From contig NZ_QHLJ01000007.1 in NCBI RefSeq assembly GCF_006864365.1, forward strand, positions 20,358 through 84,357: 64,000 bases of DNA. The letters are read 5' to 3'. The stretch's first letter is position 1. Each line of letters opens with the position of its first letter. The position numbers were made by a program, and so were the translations under genes. This stretch comes from Campylobacter sp. MIT 99-7217. GTDB taxonomy: Bacteria > Campylobacterota > Campylobacteria > Campylobacterales > Campylobacteraceae. This document shows positions 1 to 9,610 of the stretch, piece after piece. Under the pieces are notes generated by a model, which had not been told where the DNA came from, did not search any database, and worked only from the letters and a program-made list of their open reading frames with translations.

Positions 1-507
<507 letters not shown>

Positions 508-604
508 AATACTAAAACAAATTAATTTTATTTTAGTGTATTTGAATGACAAATAATTGAAAAATACTTCAATAATAAATCAATTCAAGTTTGGATTGTT
601 TAAT

Positions 605-624
605 CTTTTTCTTCAAAGAAAAAG
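605..624. repeat. Perfect short inverted repeat in 16S leader
   Basis: CTTTTTCTT (605-613) pairs with AAGAAAAAG (616-624) across a 2-base loop, about 100 bases upstream of the 16S 5' end. It could be part of a leader-processing or antitermination structure. The assignment is inference. Confidence 0.4.
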
Positions 625-633
625 TTTTTAAAT

Positions 634-643
634 TTAAAGAGCT
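634..643 (-). promoter_or_regulatory. boxA-like element in rRNA leader (proximal)
   Basis: Read on the minus strand this is AGCTCTTTAA, one base different from the E. coli rrn boxA core TGCTCTTTAA, which is bound by NusB-NusE (S10) for rRNA antitermination. It lies about 130 bases upstream of the 16S 5' end. Function is inferred from sequence match and position. Confidence 0.45.
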
Positions 644-734
644 TTTAGTTTTAAAAGCAAATTAAATCTGGCTCAATCGATCACTTATTTAGATTTCAAA
701 GATTGACTAATAAGATTTGAAAAACAATACTAAT

Positions 735-744
735 TTAAAGAACA
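735..744 (-). promoter_or_regulatory. boxA-like element in rRNA leader (distal)
   Basis: Read on the minus strand this is TGTTCTTTAA, a second one-mismatch copy of the rrn boxA core, about 100 bases further upstream than the first. Two boxA-like elements in the same leader and orientation strengthen the case that this is the rRNA antitermination leader. Confidence 0.45.
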
Positions 745-1061
745 AATTTTGCTTTTAGCTTTTAATATAAAAATACTAAACACTGCCTTTTAAGCCGTGT
801 TAGAGTTTAACAAAAAACAATAAAAGCTTGATTGAAAATTTATAAGCTAAAAAAGATTTCTTAGTTATAAAACTCAAAAATCCCTAGGTAAATGTTTAGA
901 AAAACAAAAAGGGAAATGAAATTATATACAAATAAGCTTAAAGTTTGATAAAAATTTAGATATATCTCAAAATTGTAAAAAGGTATTAAATTAAAATATA
1001 TATAATCATTAAAAAACACATTTATCCAAACAAATCTAATATTACACAAGAAAGGTAAAAA

Positions 1062-2105
1062 ATGCAGTATAGAAAATTAGGAAATTCAGGCTTTATTATC
1101 CCAGCCATTAGCTTTGGCACAGTTACCTTTGGAGGCGGCAATGACATAGTCAAGGCTTGGGGTGATAGCTCCTTAAAAGAAGCAAGAGAGCTAATTGATA
1201 TCTGCCTTGATTATGGGGCAAATTCCTTTGATACAGCCGATGGCTACTCAGCAGGAAAATCAGAAGAAATGCTAGGCGAGCTTAGTCAAGGAAGACGCCA
1301 TAAGCTTTTTTTAGCCACTAAAACAGGTATGCCTATGGGGCAAGGAGTAAATGATAGTGGCACTTCTTATGCTAAGATCATTAGCTCTTGCGAGGCTAGC
1401 TTAAAAAGGCTTCGCACCGATTATATAGATCTTTATTATTTGCACTGCTTTGACGCTCTTACTCCTATTGAAGAAAGCTTAAGGGCTATTGATGTGCTTA
1501 TTCGCTCAGGTAAAATCCGCTATTTTGGGGTTTCAAATTACAGCGGCTGGCACTTGATGAAGATGCTTGCTTTGTGCGAAAGGCATTTTTTACCAAAGCC
1601 AGCCGTTCATCAACTTTATTATTCTTTGGCTGCTAGGGAGGCTGAAAATGAGCTTTTGCCTTTGGCACTTGATCAAAATGTAGGCACTATGGTTTGGTCG
1701 CCCTTGTCTGGTTCTTTTTTAACTGGCAAAATTTCTCGCTCTAAAAATCCACCAAGCACAAGCCGTTTAAGCACTAAAGCAGCTTGGCAGGTAGATAAAA
1801 ACAAGCTTTTTGAGATCATCGATGAGCTTGAAAATATAGCCAAAGAGTGCAATCACTCAGTGGCCCAGGTCGCCCTTGCCTGGCTTTTAGCTCGTCCAAG
1901 CATTAGTTCTTTAATCGTTGGGGCAAGAAATAAGGATCAGCTCATAGAAAATTTAAGGGCTAGCGAGCTTGTTTTAAGCAAGGAGCAAATTAATAGGCTT
2001 ACTAAGATAAGCTCTACTCGTCCTGCTTATCCTTATTGGCATCAACAAGAAACCACAGGACATAGAGATCCTAGGGTTTTTGACTATGGCACTTGTGTGC
2101 TTTAA
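1062..2105 (+). CDS. Aldo/keto reductase family oxidoreductase
   Basis: The 347-residue product has the (beta/alpha)8 aldo/keto reductase layout: an N-terminal KLGNSGFIIPAISFGT strand, FDTADGY carrying the catalytic Asp and Tyr, LATKTG with the active-site Lys, YLHCFD with the His, and the GKIRYFGVSNYSGWH segment. The late GARNKDQLIENL region fits the NADPH-binding loop. The family uses NADPH to reduce aldehydes or ketones; the substrate is not visible. AAAGG sits about 6 bases before the ATG and a TATAAT box lies at 1001-1006. A hairpin follows the stop, so it is probably monocistronic. Confidence 0.9.
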   Translation: MQYRKLGNSGFIIPAISFGTVTFGGGNDIVKAWGDSSLKEARELIDICLDYGANSFDTADGYSAGKSEEMLGELSQGRRHKLFLATKTGMPMGQGVNDSGTSYAKIISSCEASLKRLRTDYIDLYYLHCFDALTPIEESLRAIDVLIRSGKIRYFGVSNYSGWHLMKMLALCERHFLPKPAVHQLYYSLAAREAENELLPLALDQNVGTMVWSPLSGSFLTGKISRSKNPPSTSRLSTKAAWQVDKNKLFEIIDELENIAKECNHSVAQVALAWLLARPSISSLIVGARNKDQLIENLRASELVLSKEQINRLTKISSTRPAYPYWHQQETTGHRDPRVFDYGTCVL

Positions 2106-2112
2106 TTTTTAA

Positions 2113-2134
2113 ATGAGGGGAGTTTTCTCCTCAT
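2113..2134 (+). terminator. Hairpin downstream of aldo/keto reductase gene
   Basis: ATGAGGGGAG and CTCCTCAT pair across a TTTT loop with one bulged G. The T-run afterwards is weak (TCTTTAC), so it is a possible rather than certain intrinsic terminator. Confidence 0.5.
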
Positions 2135-2340
2135 CTTTACAATTAAAAATAAAGACTAAAAAATTTATCAAACTCTGTTATATGGTGTTGAAATTTTTAT
2201 GTTTTAATATCATAACAAATAAATTTTCACGATAATTTCGTATTTTTGTAAAAAACTAAGTATATATCAACGCCTATAAAAATTTCCTTGATATAAGGAA
2301 ATAAAATAATTTCAAGTGTAACCGATACTTCAAATAATAA

Positions 2341-2544
2341 TTCAGAGCTGGCGCTTATATTCTAAATCAAAAGTCTGATAAAGTCAATAAGCAAAATGAC
2401 ACGAAAGAAAGCCTGCTTCTAGATTTGACAAGTTTTCAAGCTCAAGAGCTTGGCGTATTTGTGCGTAAATCATACATGAGAGCTTTTGCTCTAGCAAATG
2501 TTACCTTTGTTATTAAATTTTCCTTATGTTGCTTTTTTAAATGA
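2341..2544 (+). pseudogene. Remnant of an unidentified protein-coding gene
   Basis: This frame stays open for 67 codons and ends in TGA at 2542-2544. Two consecutive in-frame TAA codons lie immediately upstream, and no start occurs before an internal ATG at 2476. The translation (including KVNKQNDTKESLLLDLT and AQELGVFVRKSYMRAFALAN) has the composition of a real amphipathic protein, not of random AT-rich sequence. Just upstream, another frame reads SNNNSELAL before a stop, which may be a frameshifted continuation. I do not recognise the family. It fills most of the 520-base gap between the aldo/keto reductase and nhaA genes. Confidence 0.45.
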
Positions 2545-2625
2545 TAAATTTAACTTTCTTATAGTAAAATAACGAAAAAATTTAAATATTGAGAACAAAG
2601 AAATCATCATTATGAAAGACATATT

Positions 2626-3807
2626 TTGACAAAACTAAAAGCATTCATTTTTGGCGAACCTTTCCCCGGTGTCTTACTCATCTTTTGCACCCTACTTGCT
2701 CTAGTGTGTCAAAACTCAAGTCTTGAGGGAATTTATCATAATTTTTTGTATTCAAATTTTGGCTTCATCTTTAAAGATTTTGAGCTTATAAAACCTCTTT
2801 TATATTGGATAAATGATGGTTTGATTGCTATTTTTTTCCTATACATAGGGCTTGAATTAAAATACGAAATTTTAAAAGGACAACTTCAAAATGTCCGCTC
2901 CGTTTCTCTGCCTATATTTGGTGCTTTGGGTGGCATGATCGTCCCTGCTTTGATTTTTGCCTTGATTAATTTTCATGATAAGCAAGCTATGGCAGGCTGG
3001 GCTATACCAACGGCTACGGATATAGCTTTTGCCGTTGGTATTGTTATATTACTTGGCAATAAAATTCCATCAAGTCTCAAGCTTTTTTTACTTTCTTTGG
3101 CAATTTTTGATGACTTGGGTGCTATCGTTATCATCGCCTTATTTTACACAAGCGAATTATCTGCTTTTGCCATGGTTTTTTGTGCTTTGTGTATCCTTGC
3201 TTTATATCTTTTAAATCATTTTCATGTAAGCAAATATGAACCTTACATCATCATAGGCTGTATTTTGTGGATAGCTATGCTTAAAAGCGGTGTGCATGCA
3301 ACCTTAGCAGGTGTTATCGTAGCAGCATTTATCCCCTTGCAAAGCCGTAAAGAAAAGGCTTTCTTAAAGCCCTTGTATAATGTGCTAGAGCCATGGATAC
3401 ATTTTTTTATCTTACCCTTATTTGCTTTTGCAAATGCTGGGGTTGATCTCAGTCAAATGCAACTTGGAGCTTTGTTTTCTCCTGTGAGTTTAGGAATTTT
3501 CTTAGGACTTTTTGTGGGTAAACAAGTGGGTGTATTTATCTTTTCTTATGTTAGTATCAAGTTAAAGCTCGCAAAGCTTCCAGAAAATGTCAGTTACAAG
3601 CAATTTTATGGTATTTGCATACTTACAGGCATTGGTTTTACGATGTCTTTATTTATCGATGGGCTTGCTTATAGAGATCCAAATCTCTACGCTCATGCTG
3701 ATCGTTTAGCTATATTGCTTGCAAGTTTCACCAGCGCTTTGATTGCTTATATTTACCTTAATTTACTTAAAAATCCACAAATAAAGGCTACAAATTGCAA
3801 AGACTAA
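2626..3807 (+). CDS. nhaA1: Na+/H+ antiporter NhaA (first copy)
   Basis: The 393-residue inner-membrane protein is rich in hydrophobic helices (about 11-12) and carries the NhaA signatures [17 protein letters not shown] and FDDLGAIV, which hold the transport aspartates, plus [10 protein letters not shown] and the C-terminal [10 protein letters not shown]. NhaA exchanges internal Na+ for external H+ to control pH and sodium. The best start is TTG at 2626; the ATG at 2612 is in another frame and stops after five codons. It overlaps the second nhaA by 13 bases, so the two are probably co-transcribed. C. jejuni has the same tandem pair followed by the lipoprotein and murI. Confidence 0.93.
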   Translation: MTKLKAFIFGEPFPGVLLIFCTLLALVCQNSSLEGIYHNFLYSNFGFIFKDFELIKPLLYWINDGLIAIFFLYIGLELKYEILKGQLQNVRSVSLPIFGALGGMIVPALIFALINFHDKQAMAGWAIPTATDIAFAVGIVILLGNKIPSSLKLFLLSLAIFDDLGAIVIIALFYTSELSAFAMVFCALCILALYLLNHFHVSKYEPYIIIGCILWIAMLKSGVHATLAGVIVAAFIPLQSRKEKAFLKPLYNVLEPWIHFFILPLFAFANAGVDLSQMQLGALFSPVSLGIFLGLFVGKQVGVFIFSYVSIKLKLAKLPENVSYKQFYGICILTGIGFTMSLFIDGLAYRDPNLYAHADRLAILLASFTSALIAYIYLNLLKNPQIKATNCKD

Positions 3808-4952
3808 AACTTCTTCTAAAAAACGAAGCCTTTGGTGGCGTCTTACTCATCATCGCAACCTTTTGTGCCTTATGGATAGAAAATACCTCATATAGCGAGT
3901 ACTATAGGAATTTTATAGATCTTAGTGTGGGTTTTAAGGTTGGAGAATTTGAACTTTTCAAGCCTTTTTTGCTTTGGATCAATGATGGTTTGATCGCCAT
4001 TTTTTTCTTTGCAATAGGTCTTGAACTCAAACAAGAATTTGCAGAAGGTGAATTTAAGAAAAATCCAAAAAGTATAGTTTTGCCTTTATCCGCCGCACTT
4101 GGTGGCATAATCGTGCCTGCTTTGATTTTTGCTTTGATTAATTTTGAAAATGCTTATACACTTAAGGGCTGGGCGATACCAACAGCAACAGACACTGCAT
4201 TTGCTTTAGCGATTTTGATCATGGTTGGAAAAAGCTTACCTAGTTCTTTAAAGATTTTCTTGCTCTCTTTGGCAATTTTTGATGATGTAGGAGCGATCCT
4301 AATCATCGCTATTTTTTACACAAGCGAGCTTTCAGCTCTTGCTCTCGTTGTTGCAAGCCTGTGTATAGCTAGTTTATTCGTATTAAATTGGCTCAATATT
4401 ACAAGAAAATCCTTATATTTCATTTGTTCCCTAGTCCTTTGGCTAAGTGTTCTTAAAAGCGGTGTGCATGCAACCCTAGCAGGCATCATCACGGCTCTTT
4501 TTATCCCACTATATACAAAAAAAGGCGAACCTTTCTTAGAGCATATCAATGAAAATTTGAAATTTTCTCTGTATTTTATTATCCTGCCTTTATTTGCCTT
4601 TGCAAATGCTGGAGTAAATCTCTCAAAGATTGATATGAGTTCTATTTTTTCAGGTGTGAGCTTAGGGATTTTCTTAGGACTTTTTGTGGGTAAACAAGTG
4701 GGTGTATTTATCTTTTCTTATATCAGTATCAAGTTAAAGCTCGCAAAGCTTCCAGAGGGTGCAAATTTCAAGCAACTTTATGGGGTTTGTATACTTACGG
4801 GCATTGGTTTTACGATGTCTTTGTTTATCGATGGACTTGCTTATGAGGTGAGTGATATTTTTCATTATGCTGATAATTTTGCTATCTTAATGGCTTCTTT
4901 TTGCTCTGGTATCTTTGGCTTTATTTATCTTAAATTTTTTGCGAGTAAATAA
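3795..4952 (+). CDS. nhaA2: Na+/H+ antiporter NhaA (second copy)
   Basis: The 385-residue paralogue of the upstream gene has the same signatures: [48 protein letters not shown] and [15 protein letters not shown]. It too starts at TTG (3795), inside the 3' end of nhaA1, which suggests translational coupling. Over 3496-3584 against 4668-4756 the two genes are almost identical at DNA level, although elsewhere they diverge. This points to gene conversion. The stop codon overlaps the start of the next gene (TAATG). Confidence 0.93.
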   Translation: MQRLKLLLKNEAFGGVLLIIATFCALWIENTSYSEYYRNFIDLSVGFKVGEFELFKPFLLWINDGLIAIFFFAIGLELKQEFAEGEFKKNPKSIVLPLSAALGGIIVPALIFALINFENAYTLKGWAIPTATDTAFALAILIMVGKSLPSSLKIFLLSLAIFDDVGAILIIAIFYTSELSALALVVASLCIASLFVLNWLNITRKSLYFICSLVLWLSVLKSGVHATLAGIITALFIPLYTKKGEPFLEHINENLKFSLYFIILPLFAFANAGVNLSKIDMSSIFSGVSLGIFLGLFVGKQVGVFIFSYISIKLKLAKLPEGANFKQLYGVCILTGIGFTMSLFIDGLAYEVSDIFHYADNFAILMASFCSGIFGFIYLKFFASK

Positions 4953-5422
4953 TGAAATATTTAAAAATTTTTTCTTTGCTTATAGTATTATTCATTTTTA
5001 ATGCTTGTAGCACCAAAACACATAAAATTTCATATCCTAAGACAAATGTTTCTTCTTCTCAACTTGCTCAAATTCAAAAACAATGGCAAAGAACTCCTTA
5101 TGTCTTAGGTGGAACAAGTAGAACTAAGGGGGCTGATTGTTCTGGCTTTACGCAAAGTGCTTTAAAAAATTTTAATACAAAAATTCCCCGCACAACCAAA
5201 ATGCAAATGCAAAGTGGTATTAAGGTTTCAAAGAAAAATTTAAGAAGTGGAGATCTAGTTTTCTTTAAAACAGGGCGTGGTCCTAATGGTCTTCATGTAG
5301 GCATTTACACCAAAGCAGATAAATTTATTCATCTTTCTCCAAAAGGTGGAGTAAGAGAAGCTTCTTTGAATAATTCTTATTGGAAACCAAAATATCTGGG
5401 TGCTAGACGCTATATCAAATAA
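4952..5422 (+). CDS. NlpC/P60 family cell-wall hydrolase lipoprotein
   Basis: The 156-residue precursor has a lipoprotein signal ending FNACS, with Cys19 as the lipidated residue. The remainder is an NlpC/P60 domain with catalytic Cys63 in GADCSGFT, His115 in GLHVGIYT and a third polar residue His127 in FIHLSP. Such enzymes are papain-like peptidases that cut peptide cross-links or stem peptides in peptidoglycan. It probably acts from a membrane anchor in the periplasm. The start overlaps the nhaA2 stop by one base, and murI follows 12 bases downstream, so it is in an operon with wall-precursor synthesis. Confidence 0.88.
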   Translation: MKYLKIFSLLIVLFIFNACSTKTHKISYPKTNVSSSQLAQIQKQWQRTPYVLGGTSRTKGADCSGFTQSALKNFNTKIPRTTKMQMQSGIKVSKKNLRSGDLVFFKTGRGPNGLHVGIYTKADKFIHLSPKGGVREASLNNSYWKPKYLGARRYIK

Positions 5423-5434
5423 CTAAAGGTAAAT

Positions 5435-6187
5435 ATGAAAGTTGGCGTTTTTGATAGCGGAGTTGGGGGATTAAGCGTTTTAAAACCCTTACTTGAGGCA
5501 CATTTTTTTAAAGAAATTATTTATTATGGCGATACCGCACGCGTTCCTTATGGGGTTAAGGATAAAGATACTATCATCACTTTTTCACTTGAAGCCCTAG
5601 ACTTTTTTAAAAAATTTAATATAGACATGCTTATCATTGCTTGCAACACCGTAAGCGCTTATGCACTTGATATTTTAAGAGCAAATGCAAATTTCCCTAT
5701 ACTAGGCGTTATTGATGCTGGAGTTGAAGCTGTTAAAACTCATATCAAAGATAAAAATAGTGATATTTTAGTCATCGCCACAAAGGCAACTATAAATTCT
5801 TGCGAATATCAAAAAGGCTTAGAAAAAGCGGGATTTTTTAATGTCAAAGCCCTTAGCACAGGTATGTTTGTCCCTATGGTTGAGGAGGGCATTTTTGAGG
5901 GGGAATTTTTACAAAGTGCCTTGAAGTATTATTTTTCAAGTATCCAAACAAGCCCTCATGCCTTGATCATGGGTTGCACGCATTTTCCACTGCTTGCAAA
6001 GTCTTTGCAAACATATTTTGGAACAAATACAAAGCTTATTCACTCAGGCGATGCTATCGTTGATCAATTAAGACAAAAATTTAAACTTCAAAGCCTTAAA
6101 GATGAAAGCAAGCTTAGATTTTATGCTTCAAGTGATATCAAAGCTTTAGAAAAAACTGCTTCACTTTGGCTACAAAAAGAAATTTAA
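5435..6187 (+). CDS. murI: Glutamate racemase
   Basis: The 250-residue protein converts L-glutamate to D-glutamate for peptidoglycan stem peptides, acting in the cytoplasm. The N-terminal GVFDSGVGGLSVLKPL motif, the first catalytic Cys in IACNTVSA and the second in MGCTHFPLL are all present, as is YYGDTARVPYG. Length matches the family. It is last in the nhaA1-nhaA2-lipoprotein-murI run and ends in a hairpin that overlaps the stop codon region. Confidence 0.96.
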   Translation: MKVGVFDSGVGGLSVLKPLLEAHFFKEIIYYGDTARVPYGVKDKDTIITFSLEALDFFKKFNIDMLIIACNTVSAYALDILRANANFPILGVIDAGVEAVKTHIKDKNSDILVIATKATINSCEYQKGLEKAGFFNVKALSTGMFVPMVEEGIFEGEFLQSALKYYFSSIQTSPHALIMGCTHFPLLAKSLQTYFGTNTKLIHSGDAIVDQLRQKFKLQSLKDESKLRFYASSDIKALEKTASLWLQKEI

Positions 6188-6204
6188 GAGGCACGAAGCC
6201 TCTT
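6186..6204. terminator. Bidirectional terminator between murI and the GMC oxidoreductase gene
   Basis: AAGAGGC (6186-6192) pairs with GCCTCTT (6198-6204) around an ACGAA loop, located exactly between two convergent genes. It is followed by only short T/A-rich sequence, so strength is uncertain. Confidence 0.6.
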
Positions 6205-6207
6205 TAT

Positions 6208-7929
6208 CTAAGCAAGCAAGCGTTTTTCTTTAAAAAATTTGATTATGCCCTCGCTGGCTCTGTAAGCTAGGGCGTTTATGGTTAGGGTTGGGTTATAGCC
6301 CGGATTGTGCGGGAAGTTGCTCGCTCCTACAACAAATAAATTTGGCATATCCCAGTGCTGTAAATAAGTATTTACCACGCTTTCTTCTTTTTTCGCACCC
6401 ATTATAGTCCCGCCTGCAATGTGTGTAGAGCCATACCAGCCATTAGAGACTAAACCATAATTTGTAAGCTTTGGCGAAGTGTAAAATTTGCGTGCGCCCA
6501 TTTCTTTCATGATCCCTGCAAGTTTTGGAAGCATAAAATCATAAAGCTTTCTATCTTGCTTGGTGTAATCATAAGTGATGCGTATCAAAGGCAAACCATA
6601 AGCGTCTTTGTAAGTTGGATCAAGTGAAAGATAATTGCTATTATGAGGCAAACTAGCTCCTTGCGCGCCTATGTAGGTAAATCTCGTGTAATTACGCACC
6701 GAAGCCTTTTTAAAAGCTGCTCCCCAAGTAGGAGTTCCGGGTTCGATAGGATTTGAAGCGATGGGACGCGCTCCGTTTTGTGAAATTCTAAAGCTAGCTC
6801 CATGGATAAAATCAAGCTTAGAATGATCAAAATTATCTCCATTAAAATCATCTATCCAGTTACAAAGCGCTCCAGCCCCTAAATACACATTAAAAGGCTC
6901 GTCAAAAAAGCCATTGACGCTAGGAGTGATTTGAAAACTATAATTTTTACCCAAAGTTCCTTTAAGGCTCTTTTCATCATAAATTTCGCCAATTTTTGAA
7001 TGCATTAATAACCTAGCATTATTAAACACATAAGAGCCAAGCATAATTACCTCAGCAGGCTGGATAAACTCTTCTAAAGTAAGGGTGTTGATGAATTTAA
7101 CCCCACTTGCGCGACCATTTTTATGCAAAATTTCTATCACATTTGCATGCGTGATAATGCTTAAATTCTTTGTTGCCAAAGCACTTGGTATAGTCGTAAT
7201 CAAAGGAGAAGCCTTAGCTGCATATTCACAACCAAAATGCTCACAAAAAGCACAATACTGACAAGCACCCAAAGACTGCTTATCGCTGTTTTCATAAGGC
7301 TGAGAGCAGTTTGCTGCTGGGACCATACAGGGATTATACCCTAGCTTCTTAGCTGCTTTTTCAAATTTATGAAGCATGGTGGTTTTTTCAAGTGGCGGAT
7401 TTGGGAAAGGATTTTTTCTTTTACCTGAAAATGGGCTTTTATCCTCGCCTGAAATTCCCATCATTTTTTCGGCTTTATCGTAGTATTTTTCCATTTCATC
7501 ATAGCTAAGACCCCAATCTTGAATGCTATAATCCTTAGAAATCTTGTTTTTGCCATACCTTTGCTCGGTCATAGACTTAAGCTCAAAATCATAAGGCAAA
7601 AAACGATAACTCATACCATTCCAATGCACGCCAGCACCGCCTACATTATTACCCACATCAAAAGAGTAATTCTTTCTCATAGGAAGTGCCATTTGCTTGC
7701 TTTCGTTTCTAAAAGTAACACTTTCCTTGCTTAAATCCTGCTTTAAAGCAAAATTATTCACATATTTATACTCATCGTGAGCGCCCAAAAAATCGCTCGT
7801 ATCTTGGTTAGCACCCCTTTCAAGTGCTACTACTTTTAAGCCAGCCTTAGCACACTCATTTGCAACAATAGAAGAAGCCCAACCAAGACCGACCACAACA
7901 ACATCGGCTTTTTTTAATGTCTTTGCCAT
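6208..7929 (-). CDS. GMC-family FAD oxidoreductase, gluconate 2-dehydrogenase large subunit-like
   Basis: The 573-residue protein starts with an FAD-binding beta-alpha-beta (VVVGLGWASSIVANE, then ALERG) and ends with the GMC-type C-terminal block HNPGYNPTLTINALAYRA. A Cys-rich stretch (CQYCAFCEHFGC) lies near residue 225. This arrangement matches the flavin subunit of membrane-bound gluconate/2-ketogluconate dehydrogenases, which oxidise sugar acids in the periplasm and pass electrons to the respiratory chain. It lacks its own signal peptide and is probably carried out by the Tat signal of the neighbouring small subunit. In C. jejuni I recall the pair as Cj0414/Cj0415. The gene starts 9 bases after the small-subunit gene with GGAGC as ribosome-binding site. 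Confidence 0.85.
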   Translation of the reverse strand: MAKTLKKADVVVVGLGWASSIVANECAKAGLKVVALERGANQDTSDFLGAHDEYKYVNNFALKQDLSKESVTFRNESKQMALPMRKNYSFDVGNNVGGAGVHWNGMSYRFLPYDFELKSMTEQRYGKNKISKDYSIQDWGLSYDEMEKYYDKAEKMMGISGEDKSPFSGKRKNPFPNPPLEKTTMLHKFEKAAKKLGYNPCMVPAANCSQPYENSDKQSLGACQYCAFCEHFGCEYAAKASPLITTIPSALATKNLSIITHANVIEILHKNGRASGVKFINTLTLEEFIQPAEVIMLGSYVFNNARLLMHSKIGEIYDEKSLKGTLGKNYSFQITPSVNGFFDEPFNVYLGAGALCNWIDDFNGDNFDHSKLDFIHGASFRISQNGARPIASNPIEPGTPTWGAAFKKASVRNYTRFTYIGAQGASLPHNSNYLSLDPTYKDAYGLPLIRITYDYTKQDRKLYDFMLPKLAGIMKEMGARKFYTSPKLTNYGLVSNGWYGSTHIAGGTIMGAKKEESVVNTYLQHWDMPNLFVVGASNFPHNPGYNPTLTINALAYRASEGIIKFFKEKRLLA

Positions 7930-7938
7930 TTTAGCTCC

Positions 7939-8655
7939 TTAATGCGACATATCAGATAAGGACACAGGATCGATGATTTCAAATTTATCCTCATTTAAAA
8001 CCTGTGCTGTATAGCTCATTTGAGCGCCCGGAAATTTCTTCATCTTCCATGCTTGCATGTTGGCATTACCTCCATAAATAGGATCAGCATAAACGCCAGC
8101 TAAAGTCATACTTCTAAGCTCAGCAAAGAAATCACTTGCCTTAACCATGCCTCCAAAGCTAAATTTAGTCCTATCTGCCTCAAAAGCCTTTAAAACCTCA
8201 TCTTTTTGTGTATCGCTTATTTCTAAAAAGCCCTTTTTATAACGCATTTTTGCCTCTTCGTTTAGGGCATTAACCCCAAGCTTAAAAAGCTCTGCACGCG
8301 TTATAGGATATTGATAGCCCTGATTTTTCGCCCCTTGAATGAAAGGTGGCATTCTATAATCCTTCGCCCCGCTACCATAGTTCCCCGCAAGCTCATTATC
8401 GATAAAAAATGCCACGCCAAGTTCTTTTGCACCAGCTCCTAACTCATCTTTTGGATAAATTCTCTCGCATGCTTCGGCAATGATATTGAATTGATCTTGG
8501 TTGTTAAAAAAGATCCTTGCCCTTGAAGCATTGGTTGAAACGCCCATATGATCGCTATGCTCTTGAGCAAAAGCAAGACTTGGCACACAGGCACTTGCTA
8601 AGGTAAATAAGGTAGAAGCTTTAAAAAAAGATCTGCGACTAAGTTTTTTATCCAT
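7939..8655 (-). CDS. Gluconate 2-dehydrogenase small subunit-like protein, Tat-exported
   Basis: I place the start at the ATG at 8655 because it follows a GGAGAT ribosome-binding site and gives a clean Tat signal (SRRSFFKAS, hydrophobic stretch, then SLAFA). An upstream in-frame extension is low-complexity Ile/Tyr/Lys sequence and is unlikely to be translated. The mature domain (about 210 residues, FFNNQDQFNIIAEACERIYP onward) resembles gluconate 2-dehydrogenase subunit 3. It should fold with the flavin subunit in the cytoplasm and carry it across the membrane by the twin-arginine route. No cytochrome c third subunit is adjacent. Confidence 0.85.
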   Translation of the reverse strand: MDKKLSRRSFFKASTLFTLASACVPSLAFAQEHSDHMGVSTNASRARIFFNNQDQFNIIAEACERIYPKDELGAGAKELGVAFFIDNELAGNYGSGAKDYRMPPFIQGAKNQGYQYPITRAELFKLGVNALNEEAKMRYKKGFLEISDTQKDEVLKAFEADRTKFSFGGMVKASDFFAELRSMTLAGVYADPIYGGNANMQAWKMKKFPGAQMSYTAQVLNEDKFEIIDPVSLSDMSH

Positions 8656-8944
8656 ACATATCTCCTTTTTTAGTATAATAATTATCAAAAATAAGTATAA
8701 ATAAAAATAAATAAATTTTATCTTAATATAAAGATATTTGATCAAATTTAATCCCTATATTTACTATGTTTAATTAATATTTTATGATTTTATATTTTTA
8801 TTTACCTTGTTTAAATTTGATTTATATATGATAATATTTATTATATTTTTATAAGAAAATATAATACTTTCTTATCAAAAATTTAATCTTTAATAAACAC
8901 AAGTTAAATTTGAAATTTTAAAAAGCTGAGCAAATTTTTGTATT

Positions 8945-9610
8945 TTAGAGTAAAATTTTAGTCGCTAAAGCAAGTATGGCGGTTTGGCTTTTGAGTATAA
9001 AAGCACATTCAAGCTTCATCTTTTCATCAAACATTTTCCTTTCTTCTTCGCTAAAACCACCCTCAGGACCTATAAAAAAGATATTTTTTTCATCTTTTAA
9101 AGCACTTTCATCAAATTCTTTTCCCTTAAAATCAATCAAAACCACATGTTTAAAAGCGTGCAGAAAATCTTTAACATTGTCAAAAATTTCAATTTTCATT
9201 AAGGAGGTGCGACCGCATTGCTCGCAAGAATTGATCAAAATTCGATTGATTCTTTCTAGGTCGATTTTGAAATTTTTTTGAGAAAATTGAGTATAGATTA
9301 AAACAAGCTTATCAAGACCAAGTTCATTTAAAAAGGGTAGAATTTTTTCTAAATTTTTTGTGTCTATAACACCTAGAGCAAGAACTCCTTTTGTGTTATT
9401 TGAAGGGCTTTTTTCATATGAGATCAGTTTAAGTTTGCAAGAGTTTTTTTGAAGTTCAACAAGCTCGTAAAGATAGGCAAAATCATCTTTTAAATTTCTT
9501 AAGATGAGCTTATCAAAGGCTTTGATTCTTCGAACTTTTAGGTGTAAAAAATCCTCATTTTTCAAGCTAAGATATTCATCTTTGGCACTTGGGTGATATA
9601 AAAATTGCAT
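8945..9610 (-). CDS. rsmE: 16S rRNA (uracil1498-N3)-methyltransferase
   Basis: The 221-residue protein matches RsmE, a SPOUT-fold enzyme that methylates U1498 of 16S rRNA using S-adenosylmethionine. Visible markers are the N-terminal PUA-like segment (HLKVRRIKAFDKL) and the C-terminal knot sequence FFIGPEGGFSEEE followed by LKSQTAILALATKILL. It is encoded at the 3' end of a tightly packed minus-strand run with the genes upstream; its start overlaps the preceding stop (TAATG). In C. jejuni the same neighbours occur around Cj0156c. Confidence 0.9.
   Translation of the reverse strand: MQFLYHPSAKDEYLSLKNEDFLHLKVRRIKAFDKLILRNLKDDFAYLYELVELQKNSCKLKLISYEKSPSNNTKGVLALGVIDTKNLEKILPFLNELGLDKLVLIYTQFSQKNFKIDLERINRILINSCEQCGRTSLMKIEIFDNVKDFLHAFKHVVLIDFKGKEFDESALKDEKNIFFIGPEGGFSEEERKMFDEKMKLECAFILKSQTAILALATKILL

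Larger units (their letters stand above)
508..1061. other. Intergenic region: 16S leader (minus) and aldo/keto reductase promoter (plus)
   Basis: This very AT-rich gap of about 550 bases separates the divergent 16S gene and the first protein gene. On the minus strand it should hold the rRNA promoter and leader, including two boxA-like elements and one inverted repeat listed separately. On the plus strand TATAAT at 1001-1006 is a good -10 candidate for the aldo/keto reductase gene. A 62-codon minus-strand ORF (861-1049) is low-complexity Phe/Tyr/Asn/Ile sequence with no ribosome-binding site that I can see, and I do not regard it as a gene. Confidence 0.7.

Noticed and set aside
861..1049. 62-codon minus-strand open frame upstream of the aldo/keto reductase gene
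   Set aside because: The sequence is low-complexity (Phe, Tyr, Asn, Ile) in a very AT-rich gap, has no visible ribosome-binding site and lies where the 16S leader and promoter should be.
2612..2629. ATG upstream of nhaA1 as the true start
   Set aside because: It is in another frame and stops after five codons. The TTG at 2626 gives the full NhaA start ([13 protein letters not shown]).
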